From the NCBI GenBank assembly GCA_035610835.1, contig CM069458.1:29537449-29601448 (forward strand): a stretch of 64,000 nt of DNA, written 5' to 3'. Made by a program: the position numbers and the translations under genes. This document shows positions 23,951-34,352 of the stretch, in pieces. Numbering within the stretch: the first letter of the stretch is position 1; every line of letters starts with the position of its first letter. The notes beneath the pieces were generated by a model, which was not told where the DNA came from, did not search any database, and saw only the letters and a list, made by a program, of their open reading frames with translations. This DNA comes from Ophiura sarsii (lineage: Eukaryota > Echinodermata > Ophiuroidea > Amphilepidida > Ophiuridae).

Positions 23951-24866
23951 CAATAATAAATTCGTAAATCAAATCTGTTTATCTGTGAACCGTGCACTAG
24001 CTACGATGCTGTAATACCATTTTTGGTTACGAGCTGAGCTCGTCGATTTCCATGAATAGTGCACCTGCACATATTAATTCCTGGCCAACAATAACTATGG
24101 ACGCAGTGTAGCGTGACAGTACGTGCAATCATCTCATCAAATAGAACCGGTGTAGATTCCACACCACTAAATGATTGCAGTCCTTGCCGACGGCAATCGG
24201 ATTTTCTCTTTATTTTAGAAGCCTGTGGCCCAATAAGCATAATCATAAGTAATCAGGAAAAGTACTTATCGCCCCAAAATGATTAAAGTTGGAATCGATT
24301 CCTGATTTTAGGACTAATATACATGTATATTACCACAGTGCAAAAAGAGATCTTTTCAGTTCATTTTGTAGGTTTTTGGGGTTATTTTGATTGTACATGT
24401 TCTGTCAACACTGCTCATTTTTGTTGATGATAAATGAGAGCGATACACCAGCTCTCCAAAAGCGGGGGCTCATGTCTCAGAACTTTCAGGGTTACCCTAT
24501 ATACATTTTGTACTTCAATGATCACAAATATCATAGCATAAGTTGAACAATCCAGTCGCTTTTGATGTTTTGTAACACCGGTTACATGTAAAAGTATAGG
24601 GTACTTATTTAGTGGCGTGGAATCTGTAGTAAGTAGGAGACATGGTCCCCTGGAGCCATAGTCTGCCTTGTACAGTAAAGTATAGGTTTGTATAGGGCGC
24701 TCATCTCTAAACACCCCTACGATCTATAACACAAAACAGCACCGCTGATACATTTTCTCACGTGTTAAATTGTTATTGCTACACCTATTTATAAATTGGC
24801 AAAGTTTCTTACTTTGTAATCATAAATATTAGTCCATAAAGATATTGCTTCGGCAACGGATTCTTA
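23951..24866. other. No gene recognised
   Basis: AT-rich DNA with minus-strand frames of 81 and 99 codons that show no domain or splice context. No repeat structure was seen. Confidence 0.5.
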
Positions 24867-25586
24867 TTAGGCCCCTTGCAATTAAATGTGAGTTTACTGT
24901 TGCCCGCGCGCGTCCAAAAGTCACCCGCGTGATATATGTAATATTTTAAAAATATTTAATTATTTCATTGTTTACAGCTTTTTCATAAGCTTTTTAACAC
25001 TTTTCTGACGATAAAATTAGCCGATGAGCCGCAATTGCAATACTTCCGGGTTGGGAAAACATTTCTGGGAAGTAAAAAACTCTGCACGAAACTTGCAATT
25101 GTCGCTTTGTATTGAAATGTGTGCATTTGAAGCATATTCGTAGGCACGGCAATTGATTACTGCGCAATCGCTTCAGCGCATGACGTCACATCAAAACCGC
25201 CGAACTTTTTTTGAGTTTTCTAGTGCATTCTGGGTAATATTTCAGGTTTGTTTACGATCGCAATCTTTAAAATTCTCCGAGCTAGCGTAACGATTTTTTT
25301 TACAAACATCGATCGAGTATCTCATTAATATTCAAAATAGGGATGCAAATATGAGTAGACTCCTTTATAAAAGAAACAAAATGCAAAGCCAAGGCAGTAG
25401 GTGGTGGTAGGACATAATTAACATCATTTGAATTGTATTCGTACCTTGGATAACAGTTAACAATGCCGACAATATTAAATCAGGTGACTTTACCCCAAAA
25501 TATTACAATATTAATATTAGATAGTCACCTCGTCCTGCTTTTCAAAAACGCAACAGTAAACTCACATTTAATTGCAAGGGGCCTTA
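24867..25586. mobile_element. Non-autonomous DNA transposon with 37-bp inverted ends
   Basis: 24869-24903 (aggccccttgcaattaaatg, then tgagtttactgttgc) and 25550-25585 are perfect or near-perfect reverse complements. The 720-bp interior has no frame of note. TTA borders both ends, so a TA or TTA target duplication is possible but not proven. Confidence 0.8.
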
Positions 25587-27175
25587 ACATCAACTTTCAG
25601 ATGATGATAATTATTATGAATTTTAATAATGAAACAAACCACACCACGTGTTGTTTGTGCATCCAGACACTGCACCTGGACACTATTCTGCACACATTAA
25701 ACTGTTACTGTAATTGAAAGCTTAATATAATCCTATTCCCTGGGGAATATATCTAATGATACAATATGTGTGTGTTCAATTCACATAGGGCTTTGAGTGG
25801 TGTTGAGACCACCTGTTCAGCTGTCTCTAGTTCCTTAAAGGGGTAATGCCATAGTGCTTTCTTAAATAGCCCCATTGGACATCTATCCTGGCCACTCACA
25901 GGTCGATGAAGCATTTCAGATTGTTTGTGAGATTCTATTAGGCACTACATGGACCTTACAAATGTATTTCGTCACTGGGTAAAACATGGCAAAACATGGT
26001 ATTTTGGCATTTTTATTGTTTTCACGCAATAAACATTAATTGGACGTATCATAATGAGGTGCGTATTCGGGGGGCTTAGGATTAAAAAGAATCGCACGGT
26101 CACAACATTTCGCTCGGTAACACAGTCAAAAAATCTGGCTGGTGTCACACAACCAGTTGATTACACCTCGGACAAAGACGCCACACATGGGTCAAACAAC
26201 AGCATTTGGCGAGCGTGTCCCAAATAACTGGGTCCAAACATTGCAGTGCTAATAACTTAAAAAGTAAAAAACTACGGTATTCGAATGGCAACTTTCTGAA
26301 ATTCAAAGCTTTCAATAGAGCGTGGTTAGAAACCCTTTTTTCTAATTTAACAATAAATGTGTTACATCTGTGCGTCGTGTGCAAGTTTCCCTGCATGGTG
26401 TGTATTCTCCTAAATAGCATAAAGGGTTAAATTACAGGTATTTTGGATCAATATTCAGCATTAGAAATACCCATTACAGTATTGAAAATATATAAAAACA
26501 TTGCAGCTGTTAGCGCCCTGATACCCTACCTCTAATTCCATTATGAATGATATGAATGACAAATATTTCACACTGTATTTACACTTTTTAATCCCCCTTA
26601 TGACGAAGATACATTTCATGACTATAAGTCATTGTAATGAATAAAGTCAAAGGCAAAACTGTGATGAAATCAGTACGATACGATGCATATATGCAACGCA
26701 TGGACGGTATTCAAAGCTTTATATTTCACAAACCTTACATCCGATTGGTCTCATAATTTCACCAATTAATGTCAGATATATATACATTTATACCCTCAAT
26801 AATGAAAAAGCTGTGTTTCCTACATTTTGAGTTATAAGCTCTCCGGTTTTTGGACCAAGTTTTTTGAGACACGCTGTAAAGGGTTGATTTAAATTGGAAT
26901 GGTCTCCATTCACCCCCGAAAAACGTGACCAACAGAAAAACAGGGGTGTCGCAAAAGGCAAATTTTGCATTTGCCAGACAATCTGTCTAATGTATACATA
27001 TTATGAAGAATCCAGGCACCTTCTTATTTATCGTTCCGTGATCAGTTACGAGACGATAAGCCATTGCCCTGGGACTTATGGAAACCGAAATCATTATTAA
27101 CACATTAAATAAACAGATCATTCTAAATTTTAAAATACATATCAACACTCAAAACCAGGGTGATAAAGGAATAAA
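25587..27175. other. No gene recognised
   Basis: AT-rich. Two 18-bp units (gcacggtcacaacatttc, then a variant) at about 26093-26130 match the minisatellite inside the hAT element at 38960. Frames of 74-91 codons show no domain. Confidence 0.45.
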
Positions 27176-27754
27176 ATAAAGGGTTCAACAAAAGAAGGTA
27201 TACCACTTTGTATATGTCATTTTGAGTAACATTCAATTTTGTTTGGACCAAACTGGCTAGATAGGCATTTAGATGAATCTTTTAGGCATAAATTGATACC
27301 AAATTTGCCCCCTAACAACAAAGATAAACCATGATTAGCACCATTTAAAGAAAATTAGTCACTTTTTAAAAGTCACATTTTCAATACACATACGCGGGAA
27401 GAAAAGACCACATGTTACCTGTTCATAATCAAATAGCCCGCTCGCTCAGGCACAACCCAATGCAGTTGCGCTGTGTGATCAATATCCATTTCATTCCCGG
27501 CCATTCAAAGTGCCACGCACAGCATTTTCTCGCGGCTTGCGTGCGTTGAAACTGTGACTTTTGAAAAGTGATCAATTTTCTTTAAATGGTGCTAATCATG
27601 GTTTATCTTTGTTGTTAGGAGGCAACTTTGGTATCAAATTATGCCTAAAAGATTCATCTAAATGCCTATCTAGCCTGTTTGGTAAAAAAAAATTGAATGT
27701 TACTCAAAATGACATAAACAAAGTGGTATCCTTTCTTTTGTTGAACCCTTTATA
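27176..27754. mobile_element. Foldback element, arms of about 210 bp
   Basis: 27176-27390 and 27545-27754 are inverted copies, with landmarks aaagggttcaac / gttgaaccctt, aggcatttagatgaatc / gattcatctaaatgcct and accatgattagcaccattt / aaatggtgctaatcatggt. The unpaired centre of about 155 bp is GC-richer. The plus frame at 27561-27821 lies across an arm and is not a gene. Confidence 0.85.
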
Positions 27755-28999
27755 TAGAATACATCTTGAAAAATACATTTTTATTGCCAGAATAACATTA
27801 TTTAGCTTTTCTTGTACTTAAAAAAACACATCACATCGTATGCCACGGCTGTTTAATGACAATATGCACATTTTATAACTCTTTATATAACTTTTATATA
27901 CCGTGTGCAAAACTGCATCATATTACTCAAGCGAGTAGTATAACTTAAGACGATGACGTAATATGCCAGTTCAAATGAAACCTAACCCTATCTAACTATA
28001 AAGGGTAGTACTGTGTACTGAGCGTTCGGGGAAGAATGTTAGTGGACAAAATTAATACTCAAATAGACATTCACGTTGCATTGCAATACACGGGGGCTCA
28101 CGGATTATTTTGTTGGTTTTTTTCTGTCTTTCTTGTGTGTCATTTTAATCTTTCATTCGGTCTTTTTTGTCTTTCATTGGGTCTTTTTTGTCTCATTTGT
28201 TTGCCTTTTTTCTGTCTTGTCTTTTGTTGGGGCGGTCATGGGGTCGGGTCAAATTTCACGAATTGCTGCCATTTCGGGACAAACATTCCTCATCCATTCG
28301 ATCATCCCTGGGTTCCATACTTATATGTAAGCACCATCACCGGGTCGCAGGACTGCACCTAGGGAAATATAAATATATGTGGCGATTAAAAAAACCAACA
28401 ACTGTTGAATGTAGGAATCGACAAAACAATAAGAACATTGTGGTCAATTTCGGTTATTATTGATAATATTTTATACCCCATGCTGATAGCACGCATAAGT
28501 GTCCATCAACTTGATATCTAAGGGTGCCGCCCAAACACCAACCGTTAGAAGTGCTTCGTTGGTTTACGAGGTGCGCTGAATAGATACGGTTGGGCCCATG
28601 TAATAAAAATGTCAAAATTATCTGAACGGCACCTGGGGACCGCCCCATTTTTTGGCATGGCCGGGTTTGGTGAATTTACCCTGTCTCTCGCGGCTTCGCC
28701 GCTCATGCGATAGTATATTACCATGAGTTACCGATTCCAGTTCTAGTTACAAGTTGCTCCCCATGAATACAAAATTACCATTGCTATGTCCGCTTGGTCT
28801 ACACTTTATCCAATTGCCCGTACATCAATGTATGCCATCGCATTCGTTCTGCTATCTTCATGCATGTGTATCCACGTATACGCAGCCGAATGGGTGGCCA
28901 TACATTATCAGTATGCTTTGCACCTGTTGTTTATAACATGCTTTCATTCCAACTCTATCAGAGAATTCAGGAACCTTCTAAAGACTAAAAAGTGTCACA
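27755..28999. other. No gene; T-rich tract
   Basis: 28105-28230 is pyrimidine-rich with tandem ctttcattgggtctttttt-like units. The overlapping frames there are low-complexity F/L/C runs. The frame at 28786-29052 runs into the MITE at 29001 and is not supported. Confidence 0.5.
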
Positions 29000-29000
29000 T

Positions 29001-29423
29001 AGAGCGTGTTTCTGCTGGGGCACTGCAAAAAGTAAACGCTAATAAACGCTAAGTTTCAATCGGTCAGTTTTTAATCCCCCCCCCCCCCTGTTTCTACTCG
29101 CGAAAAGTTACCGCTAAGTTTATCGATCCTAGTCGATGGGCCACGACATGTGACCTTTTGTAATCCCAAACAATGCCACCGCACCTGAAAAAGATTGCTT
29201 CACAATAATGTGTATAACCCAGCGTGACACGGTTCACGGCGCAAACCGCTAAGAATCACCTTTCTGTTTCTGCTGGGTTTATTGCCGATTATTGCCGATT
29301 ATTGCTGGTTCCAAACCTGCTTTGTGAAGGTTTTTGGGATTACCAAAAATACCGATTATTGCCCGGTTCTGCCTGTTTCTACTGGGCAAACTTAGCGTAA
29401 CTTGCCCAGCAGAAACACGCTCT
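29001..29423. mobile_element. MITE with gagcgtgtttctgctggg ends, copy 1
   Basis: Inverted ends of about 20 bp (gagcgtgtttctgctggg at 29002, reverse complement at 29405-29422) flanked by TA. Inside, the end motif tgtttctgctggg recurs, with cgctaa and gattattgcc repeats and a C run at 29078-29090. About 420 bp, non-coding. Confidence 0.85.
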
Positions 29424-29578
29424 ATATATTAAACTGCGTGCTTAAAATCAATTCATACAGTATGTATCGCGTATGCCTTGATGATCAATAGGGCAATGGT
29501 GTTCTGATCGTGTTTGTCGTGTGTGGATATCGGACCTAATCAATAATGATTTGAAATTTTGTTGGGCTATTTATGCCC

Positions 29579-29997
29579 TTAAAGGAATGGTCCCGCAAGC
29601 ACAACATTGAGCATTATTTGTTAGAAACATAATTATCGAGCCGAAGTTACGTAATTATATAGAACAAAACACCGTACTAGTCACAAAAATGAATAAAAAC
29701 TGCCATCACTCAACATGCACTTTTTAAAATTCGCGGCGATTGAAAGTCCCGGTGTCGATGACGTCATGGGTATCGGTGCTCAAATTTGCGCATGTGTATT
29801 GTACAACTATGACATCATCGACACTGGGACTTTTGATCGCCGCGAATTTTAAAAAGGGCATGTTGAGAGATTGCGGTTTTTATTTGTTTTTGTCATAAGT
29901 GTGGTGTTTTCTTCTATATCATTACAAAAGTTGGGCTCGATAGTTATATTTCTAACATATAATGCACACTTTTATGCTTGCGGGACACCTCCTTTAA
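29579..29997. mobile_element. Foldback element, nearly all stem
   Basis: The two halves pair over most of their length: ttaaaggaatggtcccgcaa at 29579 with the end at 29997, catgc..ttttaaaattcgcggcga with tcgccgcgaattttaaaa, and gtcgatgacgtcat with atgacatcatcgac. The unpaired centre is about 50 bp near 29765-29811. TTAA is present at both tips. Confidence 0.85.
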
Positions 29998-30078
29998 CTC
30001 CATTGTTACATCAAACGTCAACAGCTTAATAAAAAGGAGGAAGAGGTTAATAGTTTCTGGTTCCGGAATTGTTTATTT

Positions 30079-30352
30079 TTATACAATTGAGGACCCTAGT
30101 GCTAAAAGAGGGTTATATAAGTCACATTGAGAAAAATGGCAAAAACTGGGTTTCATTGTGTCCATGTGTGGACTTGACCCACTCGGGTTTTACCTCCCAT
30201 GGATTCTTACACAGCTTTAACGCATGGCTTAACTTTAACATTTGAACAGAGGATGCAGAGATCCTCCTTGTAGCAGAAAACTGATACTAACTACAATTTC
30301 ACAAGATTGTGACTTAACCCTCTTTTAGATCTAGGGTCCTCAATTATATAAA
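30079..30352. mobile_element. MITE with attgaggaccctag ends
   Basis: 30084-30120 (caattgaggaccctagtgct, then aaaagagggtta) and 30317-30346 are inverted copies. Interior of about 190 bp, non-coding. Possible TA target site in the AT-rich flanks. Confidence 0.8.
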
Positions 30353-30438
30353 TAGTTAATCATATCGTATAATGTATACATATAATATATTACATATTAT
30401 AAATATGCTCCTGACATCTCATGAGTCGAGCACTCTAC

Positions 30439-30874
30439 GAGCGTGTTTCTACTGGGGCACTGCAAAGTTAACGGTAAGATTAAACGGTAAGATTTACCGG
30501 TAAGATTTACCGGTAAAATTTACCGGTAAGTTTTTAATCTCACCTGTTTCTACTCGCGAAAAGTTACTACTAAGTTTATCGATCCCAGTCAATGGGACAC
30601 GACATTTGACCTTTTGTTATACCAAACAATCCCCGCCCACCTGAAAAAGATTACCTCACAATGTGTATAATCCTGCGTGACACGGTTCATGGCACCTAAC
30701 GGTAAGATTAATCGGCTGGCTGTTTCTACTGGGAAACTTGCCGTTTCTTAACAAACCTGGTTTGTGAAGGTTTTTGCGGTTACAAAAAATACCGATTCTT
30801 AACGGTATCTGGCTGTTTCTACTGGGAAAACTTACCGGAAAATTAACGGTTTGTTCCCCAGTAGAAACACGCTC
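30439..30874. mobile_element. MITE with gagcgtgtttctactggg ends, copy 2
   Basis: Same termini and backbone as 29001-29423 (ctgtttctactcgcgaaaag, aagtttatcgatcc, gacacggttca, tttgtgaaggtttttg). Where copy 1 has cgctaa and gattattgcc repeats, this copy has ttaccggtaagat repeats (30467-30528). Minus frame 30656-30901 is not coding. Confidence 0.85.
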
Positions 30875-31033
30875 TATGGCCATTGCTCTATGGCTATCCA
30901 ATTCTAAAATTTAGGGTTTGCGACATCATGGATTGCATATTTTACAATCCATAGAGTTTGCAACGCAACCACACAACCACCATCCTGACCAGTGACGCCT
31001 TCTATTCCGGGAGGTCTATATTTTGATTATTTA

Positions 31034-31430
31034 CATATTATATATATGCAGCGATGGAAATATCCACATGACTTTCTACCCAGATTTGACTAGGAACTAC
31101 ACGCTTGTGGACTTAAATATTTCTAACCATAGACGGTTACCGTCTATGTTACCCCAACTTTTCGAAAAAGAAATAAATCAGTTGAAAAAGTGGTCCTAGT
31201 GTGAATCGAACTATGGACCTCTGCATTGTAAAGCATGTAAGTCAACCACTAGAGTAGCGAGGGGTGAACTGGCCAAGACATGATTTTAATCGCTCTTATT
31301 ATTACGGAATAAAGCTATACTACTTTATGATACAATATTATTAAAAGAGCTTCGACACATATGATCGTCAACCCCGGGTGGAAAGTCATGTGAGTATTTC
31401 CACTACTGCTTATAGATATATAATATATGA
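31034..31430. mobile_element. Inverted-repeat element enclosing a tRNA-like sequence
   Basis: Left arm 31042-31081 (gcagcgatggaaatatccac, then atgactttctaccc) pairs with the right arm at 31376-31415. AT-rich tips extend the match. The interior includes a 21-bp palindrome (31128-31148) and a tRNA-like stretch (31190-31262). Confidence 0.65.
31190..31262 (-). other. tRNA-like relic, tRNA-Val(UAC)-like
   Basis: Read on the minus strand it aligns without gaps to a tRNA: A-box-like tactctagtgg, an anticodon loop tttacaa giving anticodon UAC, an aggtc variable region and a B-box-like agttcgattca. Acceptor, anticodon and T stems pair poorly, so it is a pseudogene or a SINE head rather than a working tRNA gene. 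Confidence 0.4.
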
Positions 31431-32112
31431 AACGGGATTATCAATACAAGACGGAGAGTTGCTCAACAACCGTGTTGAGTAGAGATTTATATCAAACAAA
31501 AACCCTTTTTTTGTGATGCAGTTCGCTACCGTGGGTTTCTCACTTACGCGATCGTCAGGCAAACTAAATGTTTTAGGGAGAAAAATGTTGACATCGCTGA
31601 ACAGATAGAGATAGTTTTCTCTATAAAACTGTATATGAGATATTATATATGACATATTCAGTAAGGGGGGTCAAATGGAATAGTCCAATGCTGCGCCAGT
31701 GGGTCAGTTTTTGAGAAAGCTGCTTCTGAATCCAGTCAGGGCGCACTAGTCATGGAACTAGTATGCAGTAAGTATCTTATAACACAATACAATGGACAGC
31801 CGTATATATGCCTCTTCCACTATCCACACCGTATTACACTGATTCAATAATGAAAATTGCCACTTTGGCAGGAACGACCTTTCCGGAAACCTGTTTAGCA
31901 CATTTACTTCGTACTTGTGTCTATTTGTTTTTGTCAGTACGTTCCCTTATACTGCATGGTAGTGATAATATCCAATACCGATAACATTTACCAATGAATA
32001 TTATATTACCATTATAATAGACAAAGCGTGACCATCTCAAAAACAATATTTGCCAATATGCAGATAGACCCGACGAGTAAATGCTCGATATGTCAAATCA
32101 TGTTCCCGCATA
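31431..32112. other. No gene recognised
   Basis: AT-rich DNA. A minus frame at 31410-31655 starts in the preceding repeat and has no domain. Confidence 0.5.
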
Positions 32113-32331
32113 TTAACACTTTCCACGCGGCTATTAGTTTTACCATATTATACAAAACAGATTTTTCAGAAACCTTTCCCAGCTCAAGAATTACTCAACC
32201 ACTCTAGGCATGTTTGTACTTTTGTTAATGCATTTCTCATGGTGATTCAATCATTCAGACATAGTTATTTGAAAAAAATTGTGCCATTTTGGAATGTCGT
32301 CTGCAGACGCCTGCCGCGTGGAGTGTGTTAA
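32113..32331 (+). mobile_element. TTAA-type MITE, full-length copy
   Basis: Begins ttaacactttccacgcggc and ends with the inverted gccgcgtggagtgtgttaa; 219 bp. The internal palindrome gtcgtctgcagacgc lies just inside the right end. TTAA at both tips would fit piggyBac-type target choice, but the terminal bases are not the usual CCC start, so the superfamily is open. Confidence 0.85.
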
Positions 32332-33060
32332 TATGAGTATGGGAACATTGTTATCCATTAAAAAAAACATTTGGCATACAAATTACCGTTATAATAATGA
32401 TAATACATCGGTAGGAATAAAAACCATGAATAGATTTAACAATTGCCGCATTGTCATCCATTATAGAATTCCTAATCATATAAAGATCGTATCAGTCAAG
32501 ATATACTAGCCATCTAAAAATAAATGAGTTATATGAACAATTGTAGTTGAGGGAAGATTGTTTAAAGGGACACTAAGAGATGTGCTGGAGGCAGCGCCCT
32601 CAATTATGATAAAAACTGAGATTAGTTTATTTTTATAATTGTATTACATGCATGAACTTACACCTATAAGGATTAAGAAAAATCAGCTCTCTTTGGGCAG
32701 GTAGTTCAATTATGTGTATGGCCCCATTGTTCACGTTCTGTAATAACGCGTCTATGAGACCCTGTGGTCTTATAATCAAATAACGTGGCCTGGATTTCTT
32801 TTGTTATCAATAATAATCGTCTTGAACCCGCATTCTTATATTTCATTATAATGCTCTGTTGGTGGAATAATATGGCGAGAGATGTATGAGAGAGAAAGAG
32901 AGAGTGGGGGTAGAGGAGACATATTCATCACAATGACGACACACAACAACGGAAGTCCCTGGGAATAAGCTAATATAACACCAACCTAGGAATCACAAGG
33001 CATCAATGCAAACACCGCGCGTGCGCAAAAAAATCACTCGAAATAAAAAAAAATCCTGGC
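32332..33060. other. Upstream flank of the calbindin-like gene, no gene
   Basis: AT-rich, with a purine run gagagaaagagagagtgggg at about 32888. No element ends were recognised. Confidence 0.45.
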
Positions 33061-33205
33061 GCATTCATAAATTATATGAAAGTAAGCGGGTTTGGCTTTT
33101 GCGTTGCGTGCTGCTGCTGCTTTTTACCGAACCAACTGTCGTCCCATTTCGTCTCTCCAGTTGCTTTCGTGTGTGTGTGTACTTCGTAACGTTCAGTAGT
33201 CTCGT
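33061..33205 (+). promoter_or_regulatory. Putative core promoter and 5'-UTR exon of the calbindin-like gene
   Basis: A TATA-like attatatgaa lies at 33071-33080. A plausible first exon follows and ends at a good donor (gtaagtg at 33206). The matching acceptor is gcgctag at 33352-33358, placing a 153-bp intron in the 5' UTR. The transcription start is not determined; this is inference from signals alone. Confidence 0.35.
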
Positions 33206-33392
33206 GTAAGTGTTGGATCAGTCACAGGAATTATTAACCCCAAAGTATTGTTGTGTGGTCGCACTTGTTCTCTTGATTTTAAATTCATATATCCGGGAGA
33301 TACTTGCGTGATTATATCATTTTTTTGATTATAAATTGATTTGCTTGTTTTGCGCTAGGATCAGATAGACAAAAAATATCAACGTCAGCACA

Positions 33393-33489
33393 ATGGCAGA
33401 AAAATCAGATAAAGCAGCTCCATTCAGTTTGGGTAAAGGATTTACAGCGGACAACTTTTTGAAGGTTTGGCATCACTACGATGCGGACG
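33393..33489 (+). CDS. Calbindin/calretinin-like EF-hand protein, coding exon 1
   Basis: ATG at 33393 opens 32 codons plus one base, ending at a GT donor (gtaaga). The peptide has a short Lys/Ala-rich lead, then F-L-K-V-W-H-H-Y-D-A-D, the E helix and first loop residues of EF-hand 1. With exon 2 it gives a canonical 12-residue loop (D30, D32, N34, Y36, E38, E41). W-x-H-(F/Y)-D-A-D-G-x-G-Y is characteristic of the first EF-hand of calbindin-D28K, calretinin and secretagogin, hexa-EF-hand cytosolic calcium buffers and sensors found in neurons and secretory cells. The acceptor tgcgctag lies 34 bases before the ATG. Which family member this is cannot be told from 57 codons. Confidence 0.85.
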
Positions 33490-34278
33490 GTAAGAATTGA
33501 AAAAGTTTCTAAAATATAATTATAATCGAATATATTATTTTAAGGTTAACTAATTTCATATAATAGATGACGTAACAATCTCATAAAACAATAGGAAACA
33601 TAATATTGTATTTTGTACTGTTCGCAATAATCATACAAATAAAAGTGTAGATTATGATGAAAAGAAGGATCAGGATGAAAATAAATTAGAAGCGATTTAA
33701 CGTTTTGATGTCACGATGTACAGTTTCTGATTACAACAGGTATTTATATACCGGGTTTTTTTTTCTCCTACGTAATTGGGTGATATTTAAATTACATGTT
33801 TGAATTCAATTCATAGGTCATATCATGGATGACTGAAATAGCTATGCCACAATTGCATTGTGACTACGTATTTGATATTATCTTCATGATTGGCCTGCTA
33901 GCAATTTAATTGTATGATTCCTTATGTATGCGCTTCTGTGCGATTGACAACCATCGCAATCCTAGCATAAGGCGTGGCGCGCAGTGCAACAGAGAGGAGA
34001 AAGAGACTGAGTAGATTTTAATCATATTAAAGCACCGCCCATTATTTTCTTTTACAATTATGTGAAAACAGGGCGATCAAATTTATTATAGCGTCCGAAA
34101 TTCTCAGTCCTGTGTATTATTCAACATTTCCATCAGAAAAATATTGGTTTTATGCTTTTTGTGATGCAGCAATTTAAGATAAAGCTAGTTAACAAAAAAT
34201 AGCTTAGATAGTATTATAAATAGCACTGAATTAATTGAATTTGAATTTAAATGTTATTGAACTGTTTCACATTTTTAG
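33490..34278 (+). other. Intron 1 of the calbindin-like gene (789 bp)
   Basis: Bounded by a GT donor at 33490 and an AG acceptor ending at 34278, with a T-rich tract before the acceptor. AT-rich and without a visible mobile element. Confidence 0.8.
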
Positions 34279-34352
34279 GTAACGGGTATATTGAGCAAGA
34301 CGAGCTGAGGCAGTTTTTCAAGGAGCTCGACGAGAAAAGCACAGGACAAAAG
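34279..34352 (+). CDS. Calbindin/calretinin-like EF-hand protein, coding exon 2
   Basis: Starts after an acceptor (cacatttttag) and ends at a donor (aag|gtgggt). Joining to exon 1 splits a glycine codon (phase 1) inside the EF-hand loop; exon 2 then ends in phase 0. It encodes N-G-Y-I-E-Q-D-E-L-R-Q-F-F-K-E-L followed by a charged, exposed tail: the second half of the loop and the exiting F helix. Combined coding length is 171 nt (57 codons). Full family members are about 260-280 residues with six EF-hands, so about four fifths of the protein is not seen. No EF-hand loop was recognised on the plus strand from here to the window end. Confidence 0.85.
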
